This document shows positions 42,426 through 51,974 of a stretch of DNA of 64,000 nucleotides, piece by piece. This stretch comes from Candidatus Rhodoferax mariagerensis (GTDB taxonomy: Bacteria > Pseudomonadota > Gammaproteobacteria > Burkholderiales > Burkholderiaceae_C). The notes below the pieces were generated by a model, which made no database searches, had not been told where the DNA came from, and saw only the letters and a list, made by a program, of their open reading frames with translations. How positions within the stretch are numbered: the first letter of the stretch is position 1; each line of letters starts with the position of its first letter. The position numbers were made by a program, and so were the translations under genes. The stretch is from contig JADKAW010000011.1 in assembly GCA_016719055.1 (NCBI GenBank), positions 1-64,000 of the forward strand, given 5' to 3'.

Positions 42426-45055
42426 AGCTGCGCCGGCGCCAACCAACGCGCAGCAAAATCATCAGCGCCGACCGGTTTACCAAACAGGTAGCCCTGACCC
42501 AGTTCACAGCCGAGTTCATGCAGGTGCGAGGCCTGTTCGATCTGCTCGACGCCTTCTGCCACCAGCGTGTGGCCCAGGTTGTGGCCCAGGTCAATAATGG
42601 CGCGCACCAACACCGCATCGTTGTTGTTGACCTGCATGGTGCCAACAAAGCTCTGGTCAATCTTGATCACTGAAATCGGAAGCTGACGCAGATAAGCCAG
42701 ACTGGAGTAACCGGTGCCAAAGTCATCAATCGCCAGCGATACACCCATGCTGCGCAACTCATTCAGGCAGGCCAGTTGTGTCGGGGTATGCTGCAACAGC
42801 GCGTCTTCGGTAATTTCAAGCTCCAGCGCATCGGGGGGCACCTGATGGGTTTGCAGCAACTGCTTTAGTTGACCGGCCATGTCCGGACGCTGCAAATCTG
42901 CCACATTCTGGTTGACTGCCAGCCGCCACGGACTGCGCCACAGACCTGCTTGAATCCAGCACCCCAGTTGGCGCAGGGCGTCATTCATGACCCACTGGTC
43001 CAGCAGCGTGATCAAGCCCGATTTTTCGGCAACGCGGATGAATTCACCTGGCATCACCAGCCCGTGGTCGGGCCGCTGCCAGCGCACCAGTGCCTCGGCA
43101 CCCATCAAGGCACTGCTGCCAAGCTGGCATTTGGGCTGAAAATAAACCCGCAACTGCTGCTGTGCAATGGCCTCGGCCAGTTCGGTCTGAATAGAAAACG
43201 CTTGCAGGTTTACCAGGCTCATTTGCCGGGTGTAGCTCATTGCACGGTTGCGGCCACCGACCTTGGCACCATACATGGCCATGTCGGCATTGCGCAACAG
43301 CAGATCAGGGGTTTGGGCATCGTCGGGGAAAATGGCCATGCCGATGCTGGCCATCGGGCGGTAATTTTGAGCCGCCTGTAGCGGCAAGGGTTCGCGCAGT
43401 CGCGCCAGCAGGTTGGCCGCCACCGCCTGTGCACCCACCCGATCGGTGCGCGGGAGCAGCAGCGCAAATTCGTCACCCCCCACACGGGCTACCGTGTCTT
43501 CGGTGCGCACACCCGCTAGCAACCGTTGTGCCACGCTGCGCAGAAGCTCGTCGCCCACCGAATGACCAAGCGTGTCGTTGACCTCCTTGAAACGGTCCAG
43601 GTCGACAAACAGCAGCGCAAAGCTGTTGTCGTGACGCTTTGAGCTGGCCACCAACTGGGTGGCACGATCATTGAAGAGTGACCGATTGGGCAGGTCCGTC
43701 AAGTCGTCGTACGAGGCCTGATGCGCCAGGCGCAGCTGTGTCTGATGCAAAAGCGTAATGTCAGTCTGAACGGCAAAGTAGTTCAGCACCGTGCCATCGT
43801 TTTCTCGCACAGCGTTGATGCTGCTCCACACCCGGTACTCGGTGCCGTCAGATCTGCGGTTGGTCAATTCTCCGGACCAACTGTCGTGTTTTTCGAGCGC
43901 CCGCCACATTGCCTGGTAGAAATCAGCATCATTGCGACCGGATTTGAGCAGGCGCGGGTTGCGCCCCAGCACCACGTCTGACGAAAAACCGGACTGACGC
44001 GTAAAGGCCGGGTTGACCCGCACAATTTGTGCCTTGGCGTCTGTGATGATGATGGCCTCCTGGGAAGCCATGAACACCGTTTCGCTTAGCAGGGATTGAT
44101 GCTGCTGGTGTTTGAGCACCGAAATGTCGGTCGAGATGCCACCCACGCCATACACCTGCCCGGCCAGATCACGCAACGGAAACTTGCGTGTCAAAAAGTC
44201 CACCACGCCCTCGCCGAGTCCATGCATTTGCTCCTCAAGGGTGATGGACTGGCCGCTTGCCAGCACCCGCTCATCGGCTTCGGTCTGGACGATCGCGTCA
44301 CGCAGCGGCAGAAAATCAGCACGTGGGTGGCCGTAAACTTCTTCTCTCGAACGACCCAGAAACTGGAGCAAGGTCTGGTTGGCAAGCATGATCCGGCCTT
44401 GCTTGTCGGCGGCGCAGATCAGGCTGTCGCTGGAATCCAGCAGCACTGAGAAAAATCGCTGGTCATCGGCGCGCGCGGCTTCTGCGGTTCGATCAACCAG
44501 CAACAACAACACTCGACGGTCGAGTTTGTAGTCCATCGACAGTCCGATCAGGTGCAAGTCGTAGACCGAACCGTGGGCACCGGGCCGGGCGACCTGAACC
44601 TGTTGCAAAAGAAGCGTTTCGCCAGAGCGGATGTCGCGCAGGGCTCCGTACAGCCGGGCACGGTCGTTCTTGTGCACTGCCTGCCAGAAACGATTGTCCG
44701 GACTGGTCAGCTGGCCCACGCTGCCCAGGATGAAACTGGCGCGTTCGTTACTGTCGTCCACCGTGCCACGGGTATCTACCACCAGTGCGGGCAGCGGCAT
44801 GTTTTCAAAAAGCGACTGATACCGCCGGCGAAGCAGGTCAGCGTCGTTTTGGGCGGCGCGCAGTTCATCGTTTTGCAATTCCAGCTCAACCTGGTAGATG
44901 CGCAAATCTTCGAGCAGCCGGGTAACTTCGAAACTGCCGCTATTGGCATCCAACTGCTGACCAGCGTGCTGGCTCAAAACGGCCTGCGCTCGCTGTTTCA
45001 GCAATGTCAATCGTTCGGTTTTTGGGTCTGCAGGTGGGTTGGGCTCGCTGGTCAT
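42386..45055 (-). CDS. PAS-GGDEF-EAL c-di-GMP signalling protein
   Basis: The 889-residue soluble protein has three PAS-like modules at about 85-175, 205-310 and 325-440 (with the conserved ending GTVLNYFAVQTDIT). A GGDEF domain follows (DLTDLPNRSLFNDRATQL, VARVGGDEFALLLP, RxxD site RTED). The EAL domain at about 640-885 has GAEALVRWQRPDHGL and DDFGTGYSSLAYLRQLPI. Both catalytic signatures are intact, so it could make or degrade c-di-GMP. Its start overlaps the stop of the CheB-CheR gene by four bases, so the two are co-translated and probably act in one pathway. Confidence 0.94.
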   Translation of the reverse strand: MTSEPNPPADPKTERLTLLKQRAQAVLSQHAGQQLDANSGSFEVTRLLEDLRIYQVELELQNDELRAAQNDADLLRRRYQSLFENMPLPALVVDTRGTVDDSNERASFILGSVGQLTSPDNRFWQAVHKNDRARLYGALRDIRSGETLLLQQVQVARPGAHGSVYDLHLIGLSMDYKLDRRVLLLLVDRTAEAARADDQRFFSVLLDSSDSLICAADKQGRIMLANQTLLQFLGRSREEVYGHPRADFLPLRDAIVQTEADERVLASGQSITLEEQMHGLGEGVVDFLTRKFPLRDLAGQVYGVGGISTDISVLKHQQHQSLLSETVFMASQEAIIITDAKAQIVRVNPAFTRQSGFSSDVVLGRNPRLLKSGRNDADFYQAMWRALEKHDSWSGELTNRRSDGTEYRVWSSINAVRENDGTVLNYFAVQTDITLLHQTQLRLAHQASYDDLTDLPNRSLFNDRATQLVASSKRHDNSFALLFVDLDRFKEVNDTLGHSVGDELLRSVAQRLLAGVRTEDTVARVGGDEFALLLPRTDRVGAQAVAANLLARLREPLPLQAAQNYRPMASIGMAIFPDDAQTPDLLLRNADMAMYGAKVGGRNRAMSYTRQMSLVNLQAFSIQTELAEAIAQQQLRVYFQPKCQLGSSALMGAEALVRWQRPDHGLVMPGEFIRVAEKSGLITLLDQWVMNDALRQLGCWIQAGLWRSPWRLAVNQNVADLQRPDMAGQLKQLLQTHQVPPDALELEITEDALLQHTPTQLACLNELRSMGVSLAIDDFGTGYSSLAYLRQLPISVIKIDQSFVGTMQVNNNDAVLVRAIIDLGHNLGHTLVAEGVEQIEQASHLHELGCELGQGYLFGKPVGADDFAARWLAPAQLYTTRLRPFSLAL

Positions 45056-48000
45056 GGCTGGCTGTGCAAAATCTGCCTGCGCCAGTTGGTGATGTTGACA
45101 TGGCTGATGACCACGCCAGGCTGCTCACCAAGTATCGGACTCACGTTCATCACAAACCAGCGCTGTTCAGTCGGTGAGTGGCACGGGTATTCAAGCGTGA
45201 AGTGCTGGCTGCGGCCCTCCAGCACTTCGCGCACACCCCGTTCGGCGGCACCAATGCTTGCGTCTGGTGGTTGGTGCATGTCTTTCCAGACACCCAAGTA
45301 ATTGACACCCGGGCCAGAGCAGGTCATTTCGGCGTCGCCATTTTCAATGGCAAAGCGGCGCCAGGCGGCGTTGACCAGGGTAATGATGCCGCTGCTGTTG
45401 AGTACCGCGATATGTTCGGCCAGTGCGTCGATGATGAACTGCAGGCGCGACACCTCGTGCAGCGCAGTCACATCCATAAAGGTAATGACCGCCCCCTTGG
45501 CTGACGAGGATGGCACGCGATAGGGCAGCATGCGCACAAAATAGTGCAAGCCATTGATGCCACGAATTTCTTTTTCAACCTTGGCCTCGGACTTCAGGGT
45601 GAGCGCCAGGTCGGCGATCAGCTCAGGGTACAGCAGCGTATGCGCCAGATCGTCAAGAGGCCTGCCAATGTCAGACTCCCGCAGCCTGAAAATATGCGTG
45701 GCGTCTGGCGAAAAGCGGGTCAGGTTCAGAGCTTCGTCGACAAACACCGTGCCGGCTGCCACCGCTTGCGCCATGTTGTCAAGGTCCGCGTTCAGACGGT
45801 TCAGGATGTCAATTTTTTCCTGGTACTCGGCATTGACCGTGTTGAGCTCTTCGTTGACAGACTGCAGTTCTTCGTTGGAGCTTTGCAACTCTTCATTGGA
45901 GCTCATCAACTCTTCGTTGGTGGACTGCAGCTCTTCGTTGGAGGTTTCGAGTTCTTCAACGGTGGCCTGCAGGCTTTCACGGGTGGCGGTGAGCTCACGC
46001 TCCAGCACCTCCATGCGCTCGGCAGTTTCGGAGTCCAGGTCAATGGTGGTGAGCGCCTCAGTGGGTTGTGCCACGGCGTGCAGTTGCTCAAAGGCCAGCA
46101 GGGTCAGGCGGTCGCCTTCGGTTTCATCGACTGGCCAGGCTGACAGGCGCAGATGTTCGGTGTCGCCCTCGGGCGTGGTGAACTTGAGCCGGTCTGATGT
46201 AACGTTGGTGCCCTCGCGCCCGGCTTTGAACACCAGGGCAACAGCCACCGGTACCAAGGGCTCGGGCAGGATACGGTTCATGTCCAGGCTGGCGTGGCCT
46301 TCGCGCAATTGCAAGAATCGATTGACTTCGCCATACGAATGCACCAATTCGTGCCGGCCATTCACCAGAATGGCGGCCGGAGGCGCAAAGGCTTTGAGCA
46401 GCGTCGAAAATCCTTGCTCTACCTTGGTCGGCTGGATGCGCCCAGTGCGTGTGCGATGGCTACCGGTCAGCGACATACCCGGGTAGCCATAACCGGTGCC
46501 TTTGGACACTTCAAGGGGAAAGTTCAAAGGCCGGACCATTTCCCAGATCTTGTTGCGCGCGCTCACGGTGGTGAAGTCCCTTTGTAGGTCACCCAATGAT
46601 TCACTTGACCCCAAAAACAGATGGGCACCCGGCAGCAGGGCGTATTGCAGACGTTTGAGCGCACGCTCCTGCGCCACCGGGCGAAAGTAAATCAATGCAT
46701 TGCGGCAGGTCACCAGGTCCATGCGGGTGAATGGGGGGTCGGTCAGCAAGTTGTGGCGGGCAAACACGATGCATTGGCGCAACTCGTTCTTGACCACGAA
46801 GGTGTTACCTTTCTTGACGAAAAACCGCTCCAACTGCTGAGGCGATACCTCAGCGGCAATCGACTCGGGGTAGGTGCCAGCACCGGCCGTTTCGATGTTT
46901 TGCTGCTCAACATCGGTGGCAAATATTTTCAGGGTTGGCCAGTGTTTGAGTTGGTCAAAAGCTTCCAGAAACAGCATGGCCACAGAGTACGCCTCTTCAC
47001 CGGTGGAGACCGCGGCCAGCCAGACCCGGATCGACTCACCCGCCTGCTTTTTGACCACCAGCGGCTCAATCACCTGACGCGACAAGATCTCGAAGGCTTC
47101 GGCATCGCGGAAAAAACTGGTCACCGGAATCAGCAACTCGCGGCGCAACGTCAAGACCTCATTGCGATCATTGTTCAGCAAATCCAGGTAGGTTTCAAGG
47201 GCAGTGACCTGGCGCACGTTCATGCGGCGCTCGATGCGGCGCATCACCGTGCCGGTTTTGTACTCTTGAAAATCGATGCCACCCACTTGCAGCAGCAGGT
47301 GCAGGATTCCGCTCAACGCGGCCTCTGGGCTGGTGGCGCGCAACGAGTGGCTAGCTGTGTCTAGCGTCACAGCCGCCTTGACGATGGGCTGGTTGGTGAT
47401 GCGCGCCAGCAATCGCGCCCCAATCTGGTCTACCGGCAAAATGGCATCGACCAGACCGGTAGCAATCACGCTGCGCGGCATGCCGTCAAACTTGGCGTCA
47501 TCGGGCTCCTGAGCAATCAAAAAACCGCCCGAATCATTGATGGCTGCTGCACCCCGTGTGCCATCAGAGCCGGTACCTGACAACACGACGCCGACCGAAC
47601 GGGCGCCATAGTGCTCGGCCATCGACTTGAAGAACACGTCGATGGGCAAAGTCAGGGTGCGCGGGTTTTTGGGGGTCAGGGTCAGCTTGCCAGCGCCCAT
47701 GTGCATGATGGAGCCCGGCGGAATCAGGTAGACCCGATTGGGTTCGATCGGCATGTCCTGCTCCACCATCACCACCGGCATGGCCGTGTGGCGGGCCAGC
47801 AGGTTGGCCATCATGCTTTTGTGGTCCGGCGACAAGTGTTGAATAACAACAAAGGTAGCTCCAGACTGGCTAGACAGGCCCGCAAATAGCTTTTCCAGGG
47901 CCTCCAGTCCGCCAGCTGAGGCGCCAATGGCAACAATTTGGGGGGTGAGTTCAGCGGCATCAGCGAAGTTGACGGCCACAACGCTTTGATCGGTTGACAT
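45052..48000 (-). CDS. CheB-CheR-PAS fusion chemotaxis-type protein
   Basis: The 982-residue protein combines a CheB methylesterase (residues about 18-200: IGASAGGLEALEKL with the catalytic Ser, QHLSPDHKS with His, LSGTGSDGTRGA with Asp) and a CheR methyltransferase (about 215-480: ELLIPVTSFFRDAEAFEIL, WLAAVSTGEEAYSVAML). A long coiled coil of NEELQS repeats (about 640-735) and two PAS domains (about 740-975) complete it. CheB lacks its usual receiver domain. It overlaps the PAS-GGDEF-EAL gene and is divergent from the MerR/B12 regulator. Confidence 0.94.
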   Translation of the reverse strand: MSTDQSVVAVNFADAAELTPQIVAIGASAGGLEALEKLFAGLSSQSGATFVVIQHLSPDHKSMMANLLARHTAMPVVMVEQDMPIEPNRVYLIPPGSIMHMGAGKLTLTPKNPRTLTLPIDVFFKSMAEHYGARSVGVVLSGTGSDGTRGAAAINDSGGFLIAQEPDDAKFDGMPRSVIATGLVDAILPVDQIGARLLARITNQPIVKAAVTLDTASHSLRATSPEAALSGILHLLLQVGGIDFQEYKTGTVMRRIERRMNVRQVTALETYLDLLNNDRNEVLTLRRELLIPVTSFFRDAEAFEILSRQVIEPLVVKKQAGESIRVWLAAVSTGEEAYSVAMLFLEAFDQLKHWPTLKIFATDVEQQNIETAGAGTYPESIAAEVSPQQLERFFVKKGNTFVVKNELRQCIVFARHNLLTDPPFTRMDLVTCRNALIYFRPVAQERALKRLQYALLPGAHLFLGSSESLGDLQRDFTTVSARNKIWEMVRPLNFPLEVSKGTGYGYPGMSLTGSHRTRTGRIQPTKVEQGFSTLLKAFAPPAAILVNGRHELVHSYGEVNRFLQLREGHASLDMNRILPEPLVPVAVALVFKAGREGTNVTSDRLKFTTPEGDTEHLRLSAWPVDETEGDRLTLLAFEQLHAVAQPTEALTTIDLDSETAERMEVLERELTATRESLQATVEELETSNEELQSTNEELMSSNEELQSSNEELQSVNEELNTVNAEYQEKIDILNRLNADLDNMAQAVAAGTVFVDEALNLTRFSPDATHIFRLRESDIGRPLDDLAHTLLYPELIADLALTLKSEAKVEKEIRGINGLHYFVRMLPYRVPSSSAKGAVITFMDVTALHEVSRLQFIIDALAEHIAVLNSSGIITLVNAAWRRFAIENGDAEMTCSGPGVNYLGVWKDMHQPPDASIGAAERGVREVLEGRSQHFTLEYPCHSPTEQRWFVMNVSPILGEQPGVVISHVNITNWRRQILHSQP

Positions 48001-48113
48001 GCTTGACCTTCAGGTTCCAACGGTAAAAAACATGGATCAACAAGCATCTTGCTGTCCAGACAACTGACGTATTATCGTCCGTCTTAATTTTGTCCAGGAC
48101 AGGAAAATTTTTC

Positions 48114-49112
48114 ATGACCCAAGTCAATACGGCACCCCTGTCACTATCAGAGATTGAGAAGTTCACTGGCCTGTCGCGCGAGGTTTTGCGCAAATGGGAG
48201 CTGCGTTACCTGTTTCCCCAACCCAGCCGTGGTCGGCGAGGTGAACGTCTTTACAGCCAGAAGCAAGCGCACAGGCTGCGCCTGTTGGCGCGCCTGATCG
48301 ACTCTGGGCAGCGCGTTGGCAAGCTGATGCCACTGACGACGGCGCAACTACAGGCCTTGATCGAAGCACTGCCCAGACAGGGACCGCCTGAACCCAACAC
48401 CCTGCTGCTGTTGCAACAGGTGCAAATGCTGGTGGCGCGGCTGAGATCACCAGGCGATGGCTCGTCGCTGGCAGCCTGGTTGGCGGGTCTGGTCGAGCAG
48501 CTTGGCCTGGAAAGCTTTGTAGCGCATGTCATGCCGGCTTTCAACCAGGCCGTAGGTAGCGCCTGGGAAAACGGCCAACTTGGTGTGCACGCCGAACACT
48601 TTTACACCGAAACGGTCAACGAGGTGGTCACACGCGCGCTGCCCGGCCCGGTCAGCAATCCATTGCTACCCAGTGTGCTGCTGACCACGCCACCGGGCGA
48701 GTTGCACAGCCTGGGTTTGCTGGCCCTGCATGCCCAGCTGCGCCTGGCGGGCGCGGTGGTCATTGGCTTGGGGGCTCAAACACCCGTGGCCGAGGTGCAG
48801 GAAGCGGTGCTGAGCATGAAGATTTCGGTGGTGGCGGTTTCAGTCAGTGTTTGCTTGGGAGCAGCGCGCGCTCAGGCCTATCTGCAAAACCTGCGCCAAG
48901 CGCTGCCCCAGCACTGCCAACTATGGGCGGGTGGCCAGGGTTGTGCGGCAGTACCGGCTCAGGCACTGATTGGGTGTGAGGTATTTGATGACACGTCCAG
49001 CGCGGTCTTGCGTTGGCAGAATCTGGCAAATAGCAGTGGTGCTGATGCAGTGCATGAACTACCAGTGGGAATGGTTTCGCGTCACGGACTGCATGCTCTT
49101 CTGACAACCTGA
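48114..49112 (+). CDS. MerR-type regulator with cobalamin-binding (CarH/LitR-like) domain
   Basis: The 332-residue protein starts MTQVNTAPLSLSEIEKFTGL with AGGA upstream. The MerR HTH is at residues 10-75 (LSREVLRKWELRYLFPQP). A helical bundle and a Rossmann-like B12 domain follow. It holds W151-x9-E161-H162 (WENGQLGVHAEH) and E196-L-H198-x-x-G201. These match the W-x9-EH and ExHxxG signatures of CarH-type photoreceptors, with a Trp-to-His distance of 47 (46 in Thermus CarH). It is therefore a candidate adenosylcobalamin light sensor. It is divergent from the CheB-CheR gene. Confidence 0.85.
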   Translation: MTQVNTAPLSLSEIEKFTGLSREVLRKWELRYLFPQPSRGRRGERLYSQKQAHRLRLLARLIDSGQRVGKLMPLTTAQLQALIEALPRQGPPEPNTLLLLQQVQMLVARLRSPGDGSSLAAWLAGLVEQLGLESFVAHVMPAFNQAVGSAWENGQLGVHAEHFYTETVNEVVTRALPGPVSNPLLPSVLLTTPPGELHSLGLLALHAQLRLAGAVVIGLGAQTPVAEVQEAVLSMKISVVAVSVSVCLGAARAQAYLQNLRQALPQHCQLWAGGQGCAAVPAQALIGCEVFDDTSSAVLRWQNLANSSGADAVHELPVGMVSRHGLHALLTT

Positions 49113-49199
49113 AATTTGTTCGGGAAGAAGGCCGGCTTGTCGTTGATACCAGACCACAAACATGCGTCGGTCACAAACCGGGTCGAGCACAAAAAATAT

Positions 49200-49258
49200 C
49201 ATGAAATTGGCCTTTATCCCTTATTCAATAAGCGCTAATAGCTACTTAAATTATAGCG
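49200..49258 (+). repeat. dispersed AT-rich repeat copy
   Basis: Contains AAATTGGCCTTTATCCCTT, ATTCAATAAGCGCTAATAGC and TATAGCG. The gap 49113-49718 otherwise holds GC-rich sequence of unknown nature and a second partial motif (TTAGCTATTAGCATAATAGC) near 49545; no gene is supported. Confidence 0.6.
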
Positions 49259-49718
49259 TTTTAGCGTCAACGCAGCGTCGAACTTCAGTCCAGCCCGGGT
49301 CGCCCTCGGAACCCTGTTGTCGGATTTGCCGTTCGGCCGGGTCAACCCGATGGGATTTGCGGCGTGTTGGGTGATGTAGATGGCGCAGATCCTTTTGAGG
49401 CCAGCACTTGGCGGACAGTTGCGTAGCAGTACAGCGCCGCATGGCGGACATCAAATGCCATACCGCCCTAGCCTGACCGGTGTAGCAGCAGGGGCGACCA
49501 GCGGCGTGCGACTCATAGGGTGTTTGAGTGCCAGTGATCGCTGTTAGCTATTAGCATAATAGCGTCCATATCATTCTGCAAAAGGCCTAGAGGTAATTTA
49601 CTTTTAGATTTTGGCCCGCCCGGCCTGTAGGGCTTTTCCTAGCCTGGGTCGTCTTTTTCCCACAGTCGAATCAGCATCGCCCGATAGCGCAGGCAGATCG
49701 GGGCAGGCAAGATGGCCC

Positions 49719-50093
49719 ATGCCCATAAAGTTGCTGATTGTTGATGACTCCGACCTGATTCGCGCCAGCTTGCGCGCGCTGCTGGGCAGCGTGGCCGGCA
49801 TCGCGGCTGTTTGCGAGGCCACGACGCTGGAAGAGGCACTTGGCAGCGCCCAGCGCGATCCCCCTACGCTGGTGATTCTGGATCTGAACCTGCCCGACGG
49901 TCTGGGCACGGACATCATCCAACAACTCAAACAGCGCTCGCCCACACTTTGGCTTGCCGTACTGACCATCCATGCCGACACCAATTACCGTCGGCGCTGT
50001 CTGGCGCTGGGTGCCGATTGGTTTTTGACAAAGCCACCGAAACCGATCAACTGCTGGAAGTGGTTCGCCAACTCGCCACACAGAACCCCATGA
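49719..50093 (+). CDS. stand-alone response regulator receiver, 3' end frameshifted
   Basis: A receiver domain starts MPIKLLIVDDSDLIRASLRA. It has the acidic pocket (IVDDSD), the phosphoacceptor Asp in LVILDLNLPDGLG, and a Thr in AVLTIHAD. After ALGADWF the frame as written gives a basic Trp-rich end. One extra T in the T5 run at 50022-50026 would give the normal ending DKATETDQLLEVVRQLATQN and a stop at 50108-50110 (about 130 residues). It lies just upstream of two chemoreceptor genes. Confidence 0.8.
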   Translation: MPIKLLIVDDSDLIRASLRALLGSVAGIAAVCEATTLEEALGSAQRDPPTLVILDLNLPDGLGTDIIQQLKQRSPTLWLAVLTIHADTNYRRRCLALGADWFLTKPPKPINCWKWFANSPHRTP

Positions 50094-50154
50094 CCAGCGC
50101 TGACTTGTAACTTGGGCTTGACTGCAGAAACCACAGATCGAAAAGGAAATGACC

Positions 50155-51888
50155 ATGAACAAACTGAAAATTGCCACCCGCCTAATGCTGCTGATGGGCG
50201 TCCTGGCGGCGCTGCTGGGGGCTGTTGGTTTGACCGGTCTGTCAGGCATCAGCCAGTCCAACGCGGCCCTCAAGACAGTTTACGAGGACCGCACCGTTCC
50301 CATGGGGCAGCTCGGTGATGTTCAACATCAGTTGTTGCTCAATCGCCTGGCCATTGCCAACAGCGTGCTGGACCCGACACCTGGCACCCTTGCCAGGAGC
50401 ATTGCCGACGTAGGTTCCAACCTCGTCACCCTTCAAAAAACCTGGGATGCCTACATGGCAACCACGTTGACCGCCGAAGAAGCGATAGTCGCGAAAAAGT
50501 TCAATGAAGACCGAAACCGATTTGTGCAAGAGGGGCTGCAGCCAGCCATGGCCGCCTTGCGCTCCAACGACATCGTGACTGCGCATCGGTTGATTCTGGA
50601 AAAAATCCGGCCACTGGTTGTGCCCGTGGAAGCCGACATTGAAGCCTTGATGGCTATTCAACTCAAGGAAGCAAAGGCGCAGTACGACGCCGCCGCCGTG
50701 CGCTACATCAGCACTCGGGCCTGGTCCATCTTCGCCATCCTGTCCGGCATGCTGTTTGCCATCCTGTTTGGTGCCAACCTGATTCTCGGCATCTCCCGCT
50801 CACTGCGCGAAGCGCTCGATGTGGCCAATGCCGTGGCTCAGGGCGACCTGAGCCACCCCATCCATCTGGACGGGCGCGACGAGATATCGCAGGTGCTAAC
50901 CGCCCTGTCAGGCATGCAAGACAGTTTGGCCCAGGTGGTCACCACGGTGCGCCAAGGTGCTGAGGCGGTGGCCACGGCTAGCTCTGAGATTGCCCAGGGC
51001 AACCATGACCTGAGCGCCCGCACCGAGAGCCAGGCCAGCGCGCTGGAGCAAACTGCCGCTTCCATGGAGCAGCTCAGTGTCGCCGTGCGACAAAACGCTG
51101 ATAGCGCCGCGCAGGTCAGCCAACTGGCCTTGTCCGCCAGCGAAACAGCGGTTAAGGGTGGCGAGGTAGTGGCGCTGGTTGTCACCACCATGCAAGGCAT
51201 CAACGACAGTTCCAACAAAATTGCCGACATCATCGCGGTCATGGAGGGCATTGCCTTTCAGACCAATATTCTGGCCTTAAACGCCGCGGTCGAGGCGGCG
51301 CGCGCTGGTGAGCAAGGACGAGGTTTTGCGGTGGTGGCCAGCGAAGTGCGCTGCCTGGCCGGACGCTCGACGGCGGCCGCCAAGGAAATCAAGGCCCTGA
51401 TTCTTGCCAGTGTCGAGCGGGTGCTCCAGGGCACTCTGATGGTGGACCAGGCAGGCATCACCATGGGCGAGGTGGTCAGCGGCATCCAGAGCGTGACCGA
51501 GTTGATGGGTGCCATCAGCGCGGCCAGCCAGGAACAAAGCCTGGGTGTGAGCCAGGTTGGTGAGGCGGTGATGCAGATGGACCAGGTGACCCAGCAGAAT
51601 GCGGCGCTGGTCGAAGAAATGGCGGCGGCTGCCAGCAGTCTTCAGTCACAGGCACAAGAACTGGTGGAAACCGTGGCGGTGTTCCAGCTCGACGTCAGTG
51701 GTGGTGACGAGCCGATGAACACACATTCTGTGGTGGTTGATGCTGGACCTGCCCGCCGCACCAGGCAGTCGCTTCATCCATTGGATCAGGCAGTTGACAC
51801 CAGCGCCGAGGATCGTCGTGCAGGTCATTCACGCCCAGCCGGGCTGCTGCCAGCACTGACATGCAGCGCGTGTGGACTGGCTTTGTGA
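50155..51888 (+). CDS. methyl-accepting chemotaxis protein
   Basis: The 577-residue receptor starts MNKLKIATRLMLLMGVLA at 50155, 7 bases after GGA; an ATG at 50149 is an alternative. It has two transmembrane helices (residues 10-30 and about 190-210, WSIFAILSGMLFAILFGANL) around a four-helix-bundle ligand domain, then HAMP and the cytoplasmic signalling hairpin IAFQTNILALNAAVEAARAG. The C-terminal tail (HPLDQAVDTSAEDRRAGHS) lacks the usual acidic pentapeptide. Its neighbour at 51975 is a paralogue. Confidence 0.93.
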   Translation: MNKLKIATRLMLLMGVLAALLGAVGLTGLSGISQSNAALKTVYEDRTVPMGQLGDVQHQLLLNRLAIANSVLDPTPGTLARSIADVGSNLVTLQKTWDAYMATTLTAEEAIVAKKFNEDRNRFVQEGLQPAMAALRSNDIVTAHRLILEKIRPLVVPVEADIEALMAIQLKEAKAQYDAAAVRYISTRAWSIFAILSGMLFAILFGANLILGISRSLREALDVANAVAQGDLSHPIHLDGRDEISQVLTALSGMQDSLAQVVTTVRQGAEAVATASSEIAQGNHDLSARTESQASALEQTAASMEQLSVAVRQNADSAAQVSQLALSASETAVKGGEVVALVVTTMQGINDSSNKIADIIAVMEGIAFQTNILALNAAVEAARAGEQGRGFAVVASEVRCLAGRSTAAAKEIKALILASVERVLQGTLMVDQAGITMGEVVSGIQSVTELMGAISAASQEQSLGVSQVGEAVMQMDQVTQQNAALVEEMAAAASSLQSQAQELVETVAVFQLDVSGGDEPMNTHSVVVDAGPARRTRQSLHPLDQAVDTSAEDRRAGHSRPAGLLPALTCSACGLAL

Positions 51889-51974
51889 CAACACCGCCGA
51901 AACTGATGCCTTGCCGGGCGTGATCCGGCAGGTGGGACTGTATTGATTTTTTTACCAGCAAGGAGCCATCTGCC

